Source of the DNA: Elusimicrobiaceae bacterium
GTDB taxonomy: Bacteria > Elusimicrobiota > Elusimicrobia > Elusimicrobiales > Elusimicrobiaceae
Reading direction: 5' to 3'
Length of the DNA stretch: 64,000 nucleotides
Assembly (NCBI GenBank): GCA_016283355.1
Contig: JAEEMS010000018.1
Span: forward strand, 1-64,000
Numbering within the stretch: position 1 is the stretch's first letter; every line of letters begins with the position of its first letter. Of this stretch, positions 45,555-54,442 are shown piece after piece. The notes below the pieces were generated by a model. It had not been told where the DNA came from, searched no databases, and saw only the letters and a list, made by a program, of their open reading frames with translations. Both the position numbers and the translations under genes were made by a program.

Positions 45555-46535
45555 ATGACTGAAATCCTCGGACAAGAAAAAGCCCTTTCTTATTTAGCGT
45601 TGCTGGCCCGTTCTCATCGGGTACCCGGTGCTTTTTTATTTTACGGACCGGATGGTGTGGGTAAAAAATTGGCCTCTCTTTCTTTTGCCAAGGCACTGAA
45701 TTGTTTACACCCGCAGGAAGGACATGCTTGCAACGTGTGTGCTAACTGCGTGGCAATTGACAAGGGTACCTATCCGGATGTAACGGTAATAGATTTTGAA
45801 TACCAGGCCCGCTTGGAAATTAAAAAAGAACCTTCCAGCAAAGGGTATGAAGAAGAACTGGAAAAAGAAATAGCCAAACAACAGCATCTAAGCGTATCCA
45901 CCGTTCGGAATGCGGCGATACGTTCCCAACAAAAAGCGATCGGTAGCGGCGGTTGGAAAGTGCTAATTGTGGATCAGGCCCAAACCATGCAAGGGGCGGC
46001 GGCGAATGCCCTTTTAAAATTTATTGAAGAACCTCCCTTTCAAACTGTTTGGATTTTAATTACGAGTAAACGGTCCGGGATGCTGAAAACGATTTTATCC
46101 CGTTGTCAGCCGTTGGCTTTTGCGCCGCTTGCGGAAGATATCGTTGCTAAGATTATCGAGCCGGAAGTGGACAATGCTTCTTTGGCGGCGCGTTATAGCG
46201 GCGGGTCCGTTTCGGCTGCGTTGTCGGCGGCGGGGGCTCTTACTTTGTTGCAAAACGGCAACTTTGGTACTCCGGCCGGCCCGATAGAAGTGGCGGGTAA
46301 TTTATCTCGTACGTTGGTAACGGCACGGCAGGAAGCACAAAGCGTGCTGGATGTGCTGACGCAGGCACTTCACCGCCAATGGAAACAGCAACCCGACGGG
46401 CCGAAAGCACGCCGTACCCAACAGCTTTTAAAACGGCTGGAAAATTACAAACGCAGTATTTCGCGCAATGTATCCCCCGCGTTGGTGTTAGAGACCGCGT
46501 TAATGGGATTAGACGGAATCGATTTAACTATTTAA
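45555..46535 (+). CDS. holB: DNA polymerase III subunit delta prime
   Basis: A 326-residue clamp-loader AAA+ subunit. Walker A-like GPDGVGKKLAS (33-43), the four-Cys zinc module C-x8-C-x2-C-x2-C (CLHPQEGHACNVCANC, near 50-67), VLIVDQAQTMQGAAANALLKFIEEPP (Walker B region) near 135, and the sensor-1/SRC motif LSRCQPLAF near 178. It works with HolA, whose gene is 11 kb away. ORF order tmk-holB matches the widespread tmk-holB linkage. Confidence 0.9.
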   Translation: MTEILGQEKALSYLALLARSHRVPGAFLFYGPDGVGKKLASLSFAKALNCLHPQEGHACNVCANCVAIDKGTYPDVTVIDFEYQARLEIKKEPSSKGYEEELEKEIAKQQHLSVSTVRNAAIRSQQKAIGSGGWKVLIVDQAQTMQGAAANALLKFIEEPPFQTVWILITSKRSGMLKTILSRCQPLAFAPLAEDIVAKIIEPEVDNASLAARYSGGSVSAALSAAGALTLLQNGNFGTPAGPIEVAGNLSRTLVTARQEAQSVLDVLTQALHRQWKQQPDGPKARRTQQLLKRLENYKRSISRNVSPALVLETALMGLDGIDLTI

Positions 46536-46547
46536 CAAGAGGAACTT

Positions 46548-48050
46548 ATGACAAAAAAATTCTATATTACCACTCCTATTTATTATGTTAACTCCGTGCC
46601 ACATTTAGGCCACGCTTATACGACGATTGCATGTGATATTTTGGCCCGCTACAAACGTCAACAGGGCGTTGATACGCGTTTTTTAACCGGTACGGACGAA
46701 CACGGGGCCAATATCGAAAAATCGGCCGCGACCCAGGGAGTCAGCCCCAAAGAATGGACGGACAGAGTATCGGCCCAATACAAAGAATTGTGGAAAATTT
46801 TAAATATCTCTTACGATGATTTTATCCGCACGACGGATAAAAACCACGAGCATGTAGTGCAAGCCGTATTTGAAAAATTGCTCAAAAACGGAGATATCTA
46901 TTTAGGGTCTTATTCCGGCCAATATTGTACTTCTTGCGAACAATATTATAACGAGAGCGAAATTTTAGAAGGGGGTCTCTGCCCCGTGCATAAAAAACCG
47001 CTGACCGAAGTAAATGAAGAAACGTATTTCTTTAAACTTTCTCGCTATGAAAAACCGCTTTTAAAATACTACGAGGAACATCCGGAATTTTTAAGCCCCA
47101 AATTCCGTGCAAACGAAATCATTAATTTTGTGAAGAGCGGACTACAGGATTTGTCTGTTACGCGTACAAAAGTAAAATGGGGCATCCCGGTAAAATCCAA
47201 TCCGGCGCATACAATTTACGTGTGGTTTGATGCGCTCATTAACTATATTACCGCCGCCGGTGTAGGGATGATTTTGTGTGACGATAAAGAAGAACACGAA
47301 GCACAACTCAAAGATATCCGCACCGAAAAATTTGAAGATTTGTGGCCGGCAGACATCCACATGGTGGGAAAGGAAATTTTCCGTTTTCACTCGGTCATTT
47401 GGCCGGCGGTGTTGATGGCGCTTGGGTTGCCGCTGCCTCAAAAAGTATTTGCACACGGTTGGTGGACTGTGGAAGGGGAAAAAATGTCAAAAACGTTGGG
47501 AAACGTGGTAAATCCGGCCGAATTAGCCGCTAAGTACGGCGTGGACCCGGTACGTGTGTTTTTGTTCCGCGAAGTTCCGTTCGGGCAGGATGGGGATTTT
47601 TCCATGGCCAGTTTTCTTAACCGGTATAATTCGGATTTAGCCAACAACATCGGCAATCTTTTATCCCGTACGCTTAACATGGCAGCCAAAAATATCGGTG
47701 AGTTGCCGGAAAGAATCGAAGGGAACTATCCGCTCTTGGTACAAGCGGCCGAGGTGGAAAAAACGATTGCCACAGCGTATGAGCAGTTGGCATTTGATAA
47801 AGTGTTGGAACAAATTTATGGGTACGCCAGCGAGCTAAACAAACAAGTCAACGACAAAAAACCGTGGGAAATGGCAAAGACCGATCCCGAAGGTGCCAAA
47901 CAAATTTTGTTGGAACTCATTGCATGCCAACGCAAAGTGGCGCAGTGGTTGGAGCCGTTTATGCCTACGGTTGCCAAAGAAATGCAAAAGCGTTTATCGG
48001 CGGGGAAAATCGAAAAATACGCACCGTTATTCCCGCGCTTGGAAAAATAA
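46548..48050 (+). CDS. metG: Methionyl-tRNA synthetase (short form)
   Basis: A 500-residue class I synthetase. HIGH is PIYYVNSVPHLGHAYTT (7-22), the zinc site CTSCEQYYNESEILEGGLCPVHKKP near 125-148, and KMSKS reads KMSKTLGNVV near 308. The EMAP/Trbp111-like C-terminal dimerisation domain found in E. coli MetG is absent, as in many short forms. AGAGGAAC lies before the ATG. Last gene of the operon, followed by a terminator. Confidence 0.95.
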   Translation: MTKKFYITTPIYYVNSVPHLGHAYTTIACDILARYKRQQGVDTRFLTGTDEHGANIEKSAATQGVSPKEWTDRVSAQYKELWKILNISYDDFIRTTDKNHEHVVQAVFEKLLKNGDIYLGSYSGQYCTSCEQYYNESEILEGGLCPVHKKPLTEVNEETYFFKLSRYEKPLLKYYEEHPEFLSPKFRANEIINFVKSGLQDLSVTRTKVKWGIPVKSNPAHTIYVWFDALINYITAAGVGMILCDDKEEHEAQLKDIRTEKFEDLWPADIHMVGKEIFRFHSVIWPAVLMALGLPLPQKVFAHGWWTVEGEKMSKTLGNVVNPAELAAKYGVDPVRVFLFREVPFGQDGDFSMASFLNRYNSDLANNIGNLLSRTLNMAAKNIGELPERIEGNYPLLVQAAEVEKTIATAYEQLAFDKVLEQIYGYASELNKQVNDKKPWEMAKTDPEGAKQILLELIACQRKVAQWLEPFMPTVAKEMQKRLSAGKIEKYAPLFPRLEK

Positions 48051-48070
48051 ATACCGATAATTATAATATA

Positions 48071-48096
48071 GGCCCGCTTCGGCGGGCCTTTTTATT
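48071..48096 (+). terminator. Terminator after metG
   Basis: Seven-bp stem GGCCCGC-TTCG-GCGGGCC followed by TTTTTATT. Its minus-strand reading may also help stop recG. Confidence 0.88.
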
Positions 48097-48105
48097 GGAA
48101 TAAAT

Positions 48106-50193
48106 TTAGCTTAAATCAATTAAGTGCCAATTTTTCTGGTAAAGTTCTTGTAATTTTTGGCGGAACAAAAAATGCTCCGGTTTTTGAAGGGTAGGATCTT
48201 GTGTGAGTAATTCATCGCGGTCTTCAATCGCCCTGTACAAAATATCTCTGTCTTGGAAAATATCCCCGGCTTTAAATTCAAATTCTCCGCTTTGGCGCGT
48301 GCCTAAAATTTCGCCCGGTCCGCGCAACTGCATGTCGCGCTCGCCGATTTTAAATCCGTCGCGCGTGGCGCAAATGATGTCTACCCGTTCTTTGGCTACA
48401 CTGGTAGCATGTTGAGGTACCAAAATACAATAACTTTCGTGCTCGCCGCGCCCGATACGTCCGCGCAATTGGTGTAAGCTGGCCAACCCAAAACGTTCTG
48501 CGTTTTCAATTACCATTACCGTAGCATTCTTAACATCAATCCCTACTTCTATCACGGGGGTGGCCACCAAAATATCGGTTTTGTGCGCGGCAAAATCGTT
48601 CATAACGCTTTCTTTTTCGGTAGGAGTCATCTGCCCGTGCAGTACGGCCAGTTTGAACTGCGGAAATATTTTTTTAAGTTTTTCAAATTCTTCCGTAACG
48701 GCTTTTGCAGAGATTTTTTCACTCTCTTCAATAAGCGGAAACACGATATAGGCCTGCCGTCCTTTTTCTACTTCCATCCGCACGCGGTCATACGCCAAGC
48801 GTGAAGTGGCCGTTTCCGTTTGAATGGGTTGACGGCCGGGGGGAAGTTCACTTAACGTAGAAACGTCCAAATCGCCGTAGAATGCCAGTGCCAGGGTGCG
48901 GGGGATGGGAGTCGCGGTCATGGTCAGCAAATCAAGTTTAGAGGTTTTTTCCTTGAGTTTACTGCGTTGTTTAACGCCGAAACGGTGTTGCTCGTCAATG
49001 ACGGCCAGACGCAAATTATGAAATTGCACCGTGTCTTGAATAACGGCATGCGTTCCTATTAAAATTTGTAAAGTGCCCTCCGCCAATTCTTTTAAAATTT
49101 TCTTTTTAGCGGCAGCTTTGGTGCTGGAAGTGAGAACCGCCACTTTAACAGGTAAACCCCGGAGCATCTTTTTAAATGTTAAAAAATGTTGTTCGGCTAA
49201 AATTTCCGTTGGCGCCATCAAAGCGGCCTGATAATCGTTCTCTACAGCCAACAACATAGCGCACAACGCCACCACCGTTTTACCGGAACCCACGTCCCCT
49301 TGTAAAAGTCGATTCATAGGACGGGGGGAGGTGAGGTCGTTGAAAATTTCGTTAATTACTTTTTTTTGGCTGTTGGTAAATTCAAACCCCAACTGTTGGC
49401 GAAAAGGAGTTAATAAATTTTTTTTGATTTCGTATGAATAATCTTTCGATAGAACTTTTGTTTGGGTCCGTTTGATGCCCCATGCAGTAGCTAAAAGCAG
49501 AAATTCTTCATAGGCCAAACGGGCACGGGCCGTTTCCAATTCGCTCAGAGATCCCGGGAAATGCACAGCCCGTAGGGCTTGCGGCGCACTTAACAGCCCT
49601 CTTTTTTTTAATAGGGAGGGAGGTAAAATTTCCGGTTCGTTTGCCAGGGAAGACGTTTGCAGTGCCTCGTAAACAAATTGCCTGAATTGTTTATTGGTAA
49701 GTCCTTCGGTTAAGGCGTAAATAGGGGTTAATCGCCCGGCGTGCAACTGCGTGAGAGCATCATTCGCTACGTAATGCTCTTCTACTGTAATTTTGTTATC
49801 AAAAAAATTGTTTTTATGTTCCCGCTTCCCGATCACCCATACCTCACTATTTAACGTAAAATCTTTTTTAAGCGTGCCGAAAGGGTCAAACCGGAAACCG
49901 CGGTACATCCGTTTTTTAAACCACGTGCATTCCATTTCTTCGCCCTTTTCGCTTTGTAAAAACGCCTTAAAAATTAATACGCTGCGTGCGGGGATGGTTT
50001 GGGTGCGCAGTACACGCCCTTTGAATACAACGCGGTCATCGGCGTTATATAGGTTGGGGGGGACGCCTAAACGGCGGTCTTGATAGGTGCGCGGATAATA
50101 ATGGAGCAAATCTTCCACCGTATTTATTTCTAACCGGTCAAATAATTTGGCCTTAGCCGGGCCGATCCCTTTTAAGTATTGGATTTGCGTCAT
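48106..50193 (-). CDS. recG: ATP-dependent DNA helicase RecG
   Basis: A 695-residue RecG. The N-terminal wedge/OB domain is followed by superfamily-2 motor motifs: LLQGDVGSGKTVVAL (motif I, near 300), DEQHRFGV (DEQH, near 400), TMTATPIPRTLAL, and motif VI QLRGRIGRGEHESYC near 610. The terminal TRP-type sequence around RAIEDRDELL is normal. It regresses stalled forks and branch-migrates junctions. The -10 sequence is 6 nt from its ATG and no Shine-Dalgarno sequence is visible. Confidence 0.96.
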   Translation of the reverse strand: MTQIQYLKGIGPAKAKLFDRLEINTVEDLLHYYPRTYQDRRLGVPPNLYNADDRVVFKGRVLRTQTIPARSVLIFKAFLQSEKGEEMECTWFKKRMYRGFRFDPFGTLKKDFTLNSEVWVIGKREHKNNFFDNKITVEEHYVANDALTQLHAGRLTPIYALTEGLTNKQFRQFVYEALQTSSLANEPEILPPSLLKKRGLLSAPQALRAVHFPGSLSELETARARLAYEEFLLLATAWGIKRTQTKVLSKDYSYEIKKNLLTPFRQQLGFEFTNSQKKVINEIFNDLTSPRPMNRLLQGDVGSGKTVVALCAMLLAVENDYQAALMAPTEILAEQHFLTFKKMLRGLPVKVAVLTSSTKAAAKKKILKELAEGTLQILIGTHAVIQDTVQFHNLRLAVIDEQHRFGVKQRSKLKEKTSKLDLLTMTATPIPRTLALAFYGDLDVSTLSELPPGRQPIQTETATSRLAYDRVRMEVEKGRQAYIVFPLIEESEKISAKAVTEEFEKLKKIFPQFKLAVLHGQMTPTEKESVMNDFAAHKTDILVATPVIEVGIDVKNATVMVIENAERFGLASLHQLRGRIGRGEHESYCILVPQHATSVAKERVDIICATRDGFKIGERDMQLRGPGEILGTRQSGEFEFKAGDIFQDRDILYRAIEDRDELLTQDPTLQKPEHFLFRQKLQELYQKNWHLIDLS

Positions 50194-50199
50194 AGTATT

Positions 50200-50205
50200 A
50201 TTGTA
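50200..50205 (-). promoter_or_regulatory. -10 box of recG, 6 nt from the ATG
   Basis: Minus-strand TACAAT, 6 nt, ATG 50193. The position expected for the -35 (about 50228-50223) lies inside the repeated leader that starts at 50215. Confidence 0.5.
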
Positions 50206-50214
50206 GCAAATGGT

Positions 50215-50317
50215 CCTTGTTTTTTAGAAAGAAACCCTTATACTTGAAATATAAGATGTTTTTAAATATGCGCGCTTCCTTTTGTCAAAACCGTTGGGTC
50301 TTTTGAGAAAGGCGGAG
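50215..50317 (+). repeat. 103-bp direct repeat, copy 1 (promoter/leader of first metallopeptidase)
   Basis: Aligns without gaps to 51468-51570 with only about six mismatches in 103. It contains a candidate promoter, TTGTTT (50218-50223), 15 bp, TATACT (50239-50244). The first bases, CCTTGTTTTTT, equal the right arm and T-run of the terminator that precedes copy 2, but the matching left arm is missing here. Confidence 0.9.
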
Positions 50318-50334
50318 CGTGTATTTGGGGATAA

Positions 50335-50424
50335 TTGGGAGTATTTCTTCCGGGTTTAAGTAAGCTGTGGACCGGGGGAGATTACGAGATTCATCCATCC
50401 AAGAATATTTTAGGATGTAATTAA
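50335..50424 (+). pseudogene. Remnant of a metallopeptidase paralog's signal-peptide region
   Basis: A 29-codon open segment reading LGVFLPGLSKLWTGGD... ends at TAA 50422-50424. It matches residues about 14-32 of the second paralog (LGMSLPGSSKPWTGED) in both protein and DNA. It has no usable start, a stop just upstream, and lies in the same frame as the following intact gene. I read it as the scar of a deleted third copy or of a failed duplication. Confidence 0.7.
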
Positions 50425-50442
50425 TTGCAAATGGTGGTGGTT

Positions 50443-51435
50443 ATGTTACGCAAAACGGTGAGTGTATTACTGATGATATGCGCGGGACTTTATGGTACCG
50501 CAACATCCTCTCGAGGAGTAGCGCTTGCACTGCAGGCGGAAAGCCCTTGGGCCGAAGAGAGAGATTCCGTCTCGGTGCGCAACGGTGAGATGCCGCTAAA
50601 TCATCGGATAGATAAAGAAAAAGAGTTAGAGCCCAGGGAAAAAGTCAAAGGCATGTATCGTCTTTCCCATCCTGAGAAAATAAACCTCTTGCCACTTATT
50701 TTAAAAGGGCAGACGCTTAAAATAAGTGTGTATCCGCCCGATGATGTCGAGGAAGAGAAGCTGTGGGCGGCCCAAAAAAAAGTGCGTCGCGCCTATAACG
50801 ATTGGTTTACCAATGCTGTCGAAATCATCAAAAGGCAAAATCGCACGGCAGAATTTGAAGATATACTACCTACTTTAGAGTGGGGGATTCCCATCCAATT
50901 TGTTGCATTTGCCTCCGATGAGGGACCGGAAGACCTATGGGTGAATATGGAAAGAACGTTGGAAGACGTATCGGAAATATGCAAATGCAGATGTACAGGA
51001 TGTCAGTTGCTGGGCGGGAAAGGAGTCCCCATGCAAATTACAGTAATGGAGAGGGGAACCTATAGTACATTGCTGCACGAGATTGGTCACACGTTGGGAT
51101 TGGCCGATGCTTACGATGAGGCATACGAAAAATTTGCATCCGATGTGTATGGTTCTAAAAAGCGGATTGCACAAACAGTAATGGATAAAAAAGAGGACAC
51201 CTTATTGAGCGAAGATGATGCGGACGGACTTATTAATATGATGGATGCCTGGAATATTTACTTTCTGCGGAAGAAATATCCACAGGATTGGTGCAGATAC
51301 GTACCCGAGCGGGTGCGTAATGGGTGGGATAGCTTAACCCGTTTCTCAAATGATGAACCGGCGGATCGTTATGCCATGGGAACGTCCGTGGAGAATTTAT
51401 CCAAACTGCCACGAACACAACGATGTGAGCACTAA
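50443..51435 (+). CDS. Secreted HExxH zinc metallopeptidase, first of tandem pair
   Basis: A 330-residue exported protein. The signal peptide is MLRKTVSVLLMICAGLYGTA (cut near 20-30). The catalytic motif is LLHEIGHTLGLADAY with His at 212 and 216, Glu 213, and a possible third ligand in the H-x-x-G-x-x-D tail, as in metzincin-like or M64-like families. A Cys cluster CKCRCTGC lies about 30 residues before it and is absent in the paralog. The C-terminal DADGLINMMDAW...YPQDWCRYVPERVRNGWD aligns with the paralog. Start uncertain: ATG 50443 is preferred for the signal peptide; ATG 50431 and TTG 50425 are in frame. Substrate unknown. Confidence 0.7.
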   Translation: MLRKTVSVLLMICAGLYGTATSSRGVALALQAESPWAEERDSVSVRNGEMPLNHRIDKEKELEPREKVKGMYRLSHPEKINLLPLILKGQTLKISVYPPDDVEEEKLWAAQKKVRRAYNDWFTNAVEIIKRQNRTAEFEDILPTLEWGIPIQFVAFASDEGPEDLWVNMERTLEDVSEICKCRCTGCQLLGGKGVPMQITVMERGTYSTLLHEIGHTLGLADAYDEAYEKFASDVYGSKKRIAQTVMDKKEDTLLSEDDADGLINMMDAWNIYFLRKKYPQDWCRYVPERVRNGWDSLTRFSNDEPADRYAMGTSVENLSKLPRTQRCEH

Positions 51436-51450
51436 AAGTATCCAAATCTA

Positions 51451-51479
51451 CAAGGGGGAAATTTTCCCCTTGTTTTTTA
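51451..51479 (+). terminator. Terminator after the first metallopeptidase
   Basis: CAAGGGG / CCCCTTG (51451-51457, 51466-51472) followed by TTTTTT. Its right arm is also the first part of the repeated leader copy 2. Confidence 0.85.
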
Positions 51480-51570
51480 GAAGGAAACCCTTATACTTGA
51501 AATATAAGATGTTTTTAAATATACGCGATTCCTTTTATCAAAACCGTTGGGTCTTTTGAAAAAGGTGGAG
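51468..51570 (+). repeat. 103-bp direct repeat, copy 2 (promoter/leader of second metallopeptidase)
   Basis: About 94% identical to 50215-50317, with the same candidate promoter (TATACT at 51492-51497). Similarity ends about 45 nt before the second gene's start codon. Confidence 0.9.
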
Positions 51571-51616
51571 AGAATGTTTTAAAAAAGGAGCCCTTTGCCG
51601 TGGTAGGGAGACAATT

Positions 51617-52594
51617 ATGAAAAGAATTTTTGCTGTTTTCTTTTTAATGGTGTTATTGGGCATGTCACTTCCGGGTTCGAGTAAACCGTGGACCGGGGAG
51701 GATTTGCATAATCAACCTGTCGAAGAAAGAGATAAAGAAATATACAGTTTGGTTCCCTTTGTGCTACATGATGAGGTGGTGCGGGTTAGTATTGATAACT
51801 CCGCATACAAAGATGCTAAAGGGGCGCACCGTGAGCAGGTGTTTGAGTATGTGAAATGGTTGTATCAACAATGGTTCCAAACGGCGACCCATGCTATAAG
51901 GCAGGCCGGGCGTGAAGAAGATTTTGCAGACATTTTGCCTGTTTTAGAGCGAGGCATAAAATTGGAATTTACATATGAAAATGAAGAAGAATGGGAGCGG
52001 ACGACTGATATACGTTTTCTCATTTTTCCCAATTTGAACGCAATGCGCCGAAACGTGGCGAAAGAGATGGAAGAAAAAAAGGATAATGCGTTATTAGGCC
52101 ATTATATGCGAGCAATCACCACTGACCCGATGGAAATAAGAGTGGCTGAGGACAGCGGTGAAGAAGTATGGTTGCATGAAATTGGGCACAGTTTGGGTTT
52201 TAAAGATGAATACGGATGGGAGGAAAATTCGAGGGAATCGGTAAAATATCGTTCTTTTGTCCAGCCCGAAAAAAGCGCCATGGGGGACGGAAAGAATAAA
52301 ATCACTTGTTTGGATACGGAAGGATTGGTCAATCTATTTGATGCATGGCGGGTACATGAGGAAAAATATTACCATCCTGAAAACTGGCCGGAACATCTGC
52401 CCGCCCGCATTGTAGAGGGATGGGAGGGATATTGTTCCAATGAGCAAAATGAGAAAGAGTTCTATGTGTTAGGTAGTTCTTTGAAAGCATTACAACAGCA
52501 AGAACTGGACGAAACAGAACGTGCTCTGGTGGAAGCAGCTAGCGCAGCTAGAGTACGCAATCGTGTCAAGAAAGCATTTGGGGTGGCAGAATGA
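51617..52594 (+). CDS. Secreted HExxH zinc metallopeptidase, second of tandem pair
   Basis: A 325-residue paralog of the previous gene with signal peptide MKRIFAVFFLMVLLGMSLPG. The active-site motif is WLHEIGHSLGFKDEYG (His187, Glu188, His191), close to the HExxHxxxxxDEY pattern of M64-like enzymes. Regions shared with copy 1 include WLYQQWFQTA...DFADILPVLERGI and EGLVNLFDAW...YHPENWPEHLPARIVEGW. The two proteins are clearly related but far more diverged than their leaders. GGGAG lies 7-9 nt before the ATG. The C-terminal helix is charged. Probably periplasmic or secreted; no substrate evidence. Confidence 0.75.
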   Translation: MKRIFAVFFLMVLLGMSLPGSSKPWTGEDLHNQPVEERDKEIYSLVPFVLHDEVVRVSIDNSAYKDAKGAHREQVFEYVKWLYQQWFQTATHAIRQAGREEDFADILPVLERGIKLEFTYENEEEWERTTDIRFLIFPNLNAMRRNVAKEMEEKKDNALLGHYMRAITTDPMEIRVAEDSGEEVWLHEIGHSLGFKDEYGWEENSRESVKYRSFVQPEKSAMGDGKNKITCLDTEGLVNLFDAWRVHEEKYYHPENWPEHLPARIVEGWEGYCSNEQNEKEFYVLGSSLKALQQQELDETERALVEAASAARVRNRVKKAFGVAE

Positions 52595-52700
52595 TAAGGA
52601 ATATGTAATTATGATGACTATGCATTTGCTCGTGCCTATGCGTATTTTCTTGTGAAGGCAGTTGTACTCATTTAAATAAAATTGAATTTAACGTGAAATG

Positions 52701-52728
52701 AAAAGCCCCGCACAATGCGGGGCTTTTT
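52701..52728. terminator. Bidirectional terminator between metallopeptidase and rpoD
   Basis: Stem AAAAGCCCCGCA / TGCGGGGCTTTTT with loop CAA (core 52705-52723). Between the metallopeptidase stop and this element the roughly 105 bases are A+T-rich and hold nothing I can identify. Confidence 0.9.
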
Positions 52729-52730
52729 GA

Positions 52731-54434
52731 TTACTCTTGATAATCTTTAAGCATCTTGGTTCGGCTGGGGTGGCGCAATTTGCGGATGGCCTTGGCCTCA
52801 ATTTGGCGCACACGCTCGCGTGTAACGTTAAACATTTTGCCCACTTCTTCCAGTGTACGCGGATAGCCCGAATCGATTCCAAAACGCAAACTAATGATTT
52901 TTGCTTCACGTTCGGAGAGTGTGGCTAACACGTCGGCCACTTCTTGTTTGCGCAAGAAGTCCACAGCGGCCATGGTGGGGTTTGGCCCGCTTTTATCTTC
53001 GATAAAATCTTCCAAGTTGGAATCTTCATCTTCTCCGATAGGAGTGGAAAGCGAAATGGGGTCTTGCATAATTTTGAGCACACTTTTCACTTTTTCTACC
53101 GATAAATGCAATGATTTGGAATAATCTTCCAACGTTGGTTCGCAGCCGTGTTCCTGGCGGAATTTGTTGGTAACTTTGGTAAGTTTGGAAACAAGTTCCT
53201 TCATGTGCACCGGAATACGGATGGTGTTGGCTTGGTCGGCAATGGCACGGTTGATGCTTTGCCGGATCCACCAAGTAGCATACGTGGAGAATTTGAATCC
53301 GCGTTTGTATTCGAATTTTTCCACAGCTTTCATGAGCCCCAAACCGCCTTCTTGAATGAGGTCTGAGAGTTCCAAATTGGAATTGACGTGTTTTTTTGCA
53401 ATAGATACCACCAAACGCAAGTTGGCTTTGATGAGTTTTAATTTATCCTGCAAAATCATATCTTCAAAGAAGATAATTCGGTTGTTGAACGCAATAAATT
53501 CCCGTTCCGTCATGGGCAGCGTTTCCACCATTTGATTGTGGCGGCGGCGGACATCCTCGATGTTAGCCAAGGCACGTTCCAATTCCGGCAACGTGAATTT
53601 AGTGGCTTTCTTGAATGCTTTTTCCGTCAGTTTTTTGGCTTTGTAATCTCGCACCAATTTTTTAACAAATTCGTACGGGCCGAAAAATTCGTCAAAACGC
53701 TTCATGTCGTTGGTGGTTTCTTGCAAACGGTCCGCCAAGGTTTTGATTTTATTGGTTAAACGTTTGATTTTGTTTTGGTTTAAATTCAATTTGTTGATGC
53801 GTGCCACCACTTCTTTTTGTTTGGCTTCCAATTTTTCAATGCAATGGTTGCGTTTTTTATCGGAGAGGTGTGCATCTTGCAACGTTTTCATCAGCTTAGT
53901 AATTTCTTGCTCGCGTTTGCCGATAAATTGTGCGGCTTCTTTAAGTTTTTTGCGCATGTTGTTAAGTTCGCGCGTGGTACGTTTTCCGCGAGGCATCAAT
54001 TCTTTGGTGGTCATTTCTTCCTGGTCTACAAGTTCTTCCCAGTTGCAAATTTCACGCATGGTTATAGGAGATTCGAGTACCAGCTTGCGCAATTCTTTTT
54101 CCCGTTCGCGGATGTTGCGCGCCAGCGTTACTTCTTCGTCGCGTGACAAGAGCGGTACTTTTCCCATTTCGGACAAGTACATCCGGATAGAGTTGGAAAT
54201 ATCCAACCCTGCGGCAGCCCAATCTTCCGATACGGTTTCTTTTTCCGCCTCTTTGTACTTTTTTTGGTCCACTACCTGGATCCCCATTTCATCGAGCGTA
54301 CCCATCACATTGTCGATGTCTTCGGCGGACATATCCGAAGCGGCGATAGAGCGGTTCAAATCTTCCAGTTGCAGGTAGCCGCTTTCTTTTCCTTCTTGCA
54401 CTAATTCTTTAAGCGATTTATTTGCCGATGCCAT
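52731..54434 (-). CDS. rpoD: Primary sigma factor RpoD
   Basis: A 567-residue sigma-70. Short region 1.1-like N-terminus, region 1.2 ([27 protein letters not shown] near 80-107), a charged non-conserved insert (about 130-300), region 2 with [42 protein letters not shown] near 385, region 3, and region 4 with [28 protein letters not shown] at the end. It directs RNA polymerase to TTGACA/TATAAT promoters, consistent with those seen here. Last gene of rpsU-dnaG-rpoD, 8 nt after dnaG. Confidence 0.95.
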   Translation of the reverse strand: MASANKSLKELVQEGKESGYLQLEDLNRSIAASDMSAEDIDNVMGTLDEMGIQVVDQKKYKEAEKETVSEDWAAAGLDISNSIRMYLSEMGKVPLLSRDEEVTLARNIREREKELRKLVLESPITMREICNWEELVDQEEMTTKELMPRGKRTTRELNNMRKKLKEAAQFIGKREQEITKLMKTLQDAHLSDKKRNHCIEKLEAKQKEVVARINKLNLNQNKIKRLTNKIKTLADRLQETTNDMKRFDEFFGPYEFVKKLVRDYKAKKLTEKAFKKATKFTLPELERALANIEDVRRRHNQMVETLPMTEREFIAFNNRIIFFEDMILQDKLKLIKANLRLVVSIAKKHVNSNLELSDLIQEGGLGLMKAVEKFEYKRGFKFSTYATWWIRQSINRAIADQANTIRIPVHMKELVSKLTKVTNKFRQEHGCEPTLEDYSKSLHLSVEKVKSVLKIMQDPISLSTPIGEDEDSNLEDFIEDKSGPNPTMAAVDFLRKQEVADVLATLSEREAKIISLRFGIDSGYPRTLEEVGKMFNVTRERVRQIEAKAIRKLRHPSRTKMLKDYQE

Positions 54435-54442
54435 TGTAACCT

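Noticed and set aside
52595-52700. Short ATG-rich frame after the second metallopeptidase as a small gene
   Set aside because: Only 14 codons, no ribosome-binding site, and a composition typical of A+T-rich spacer.
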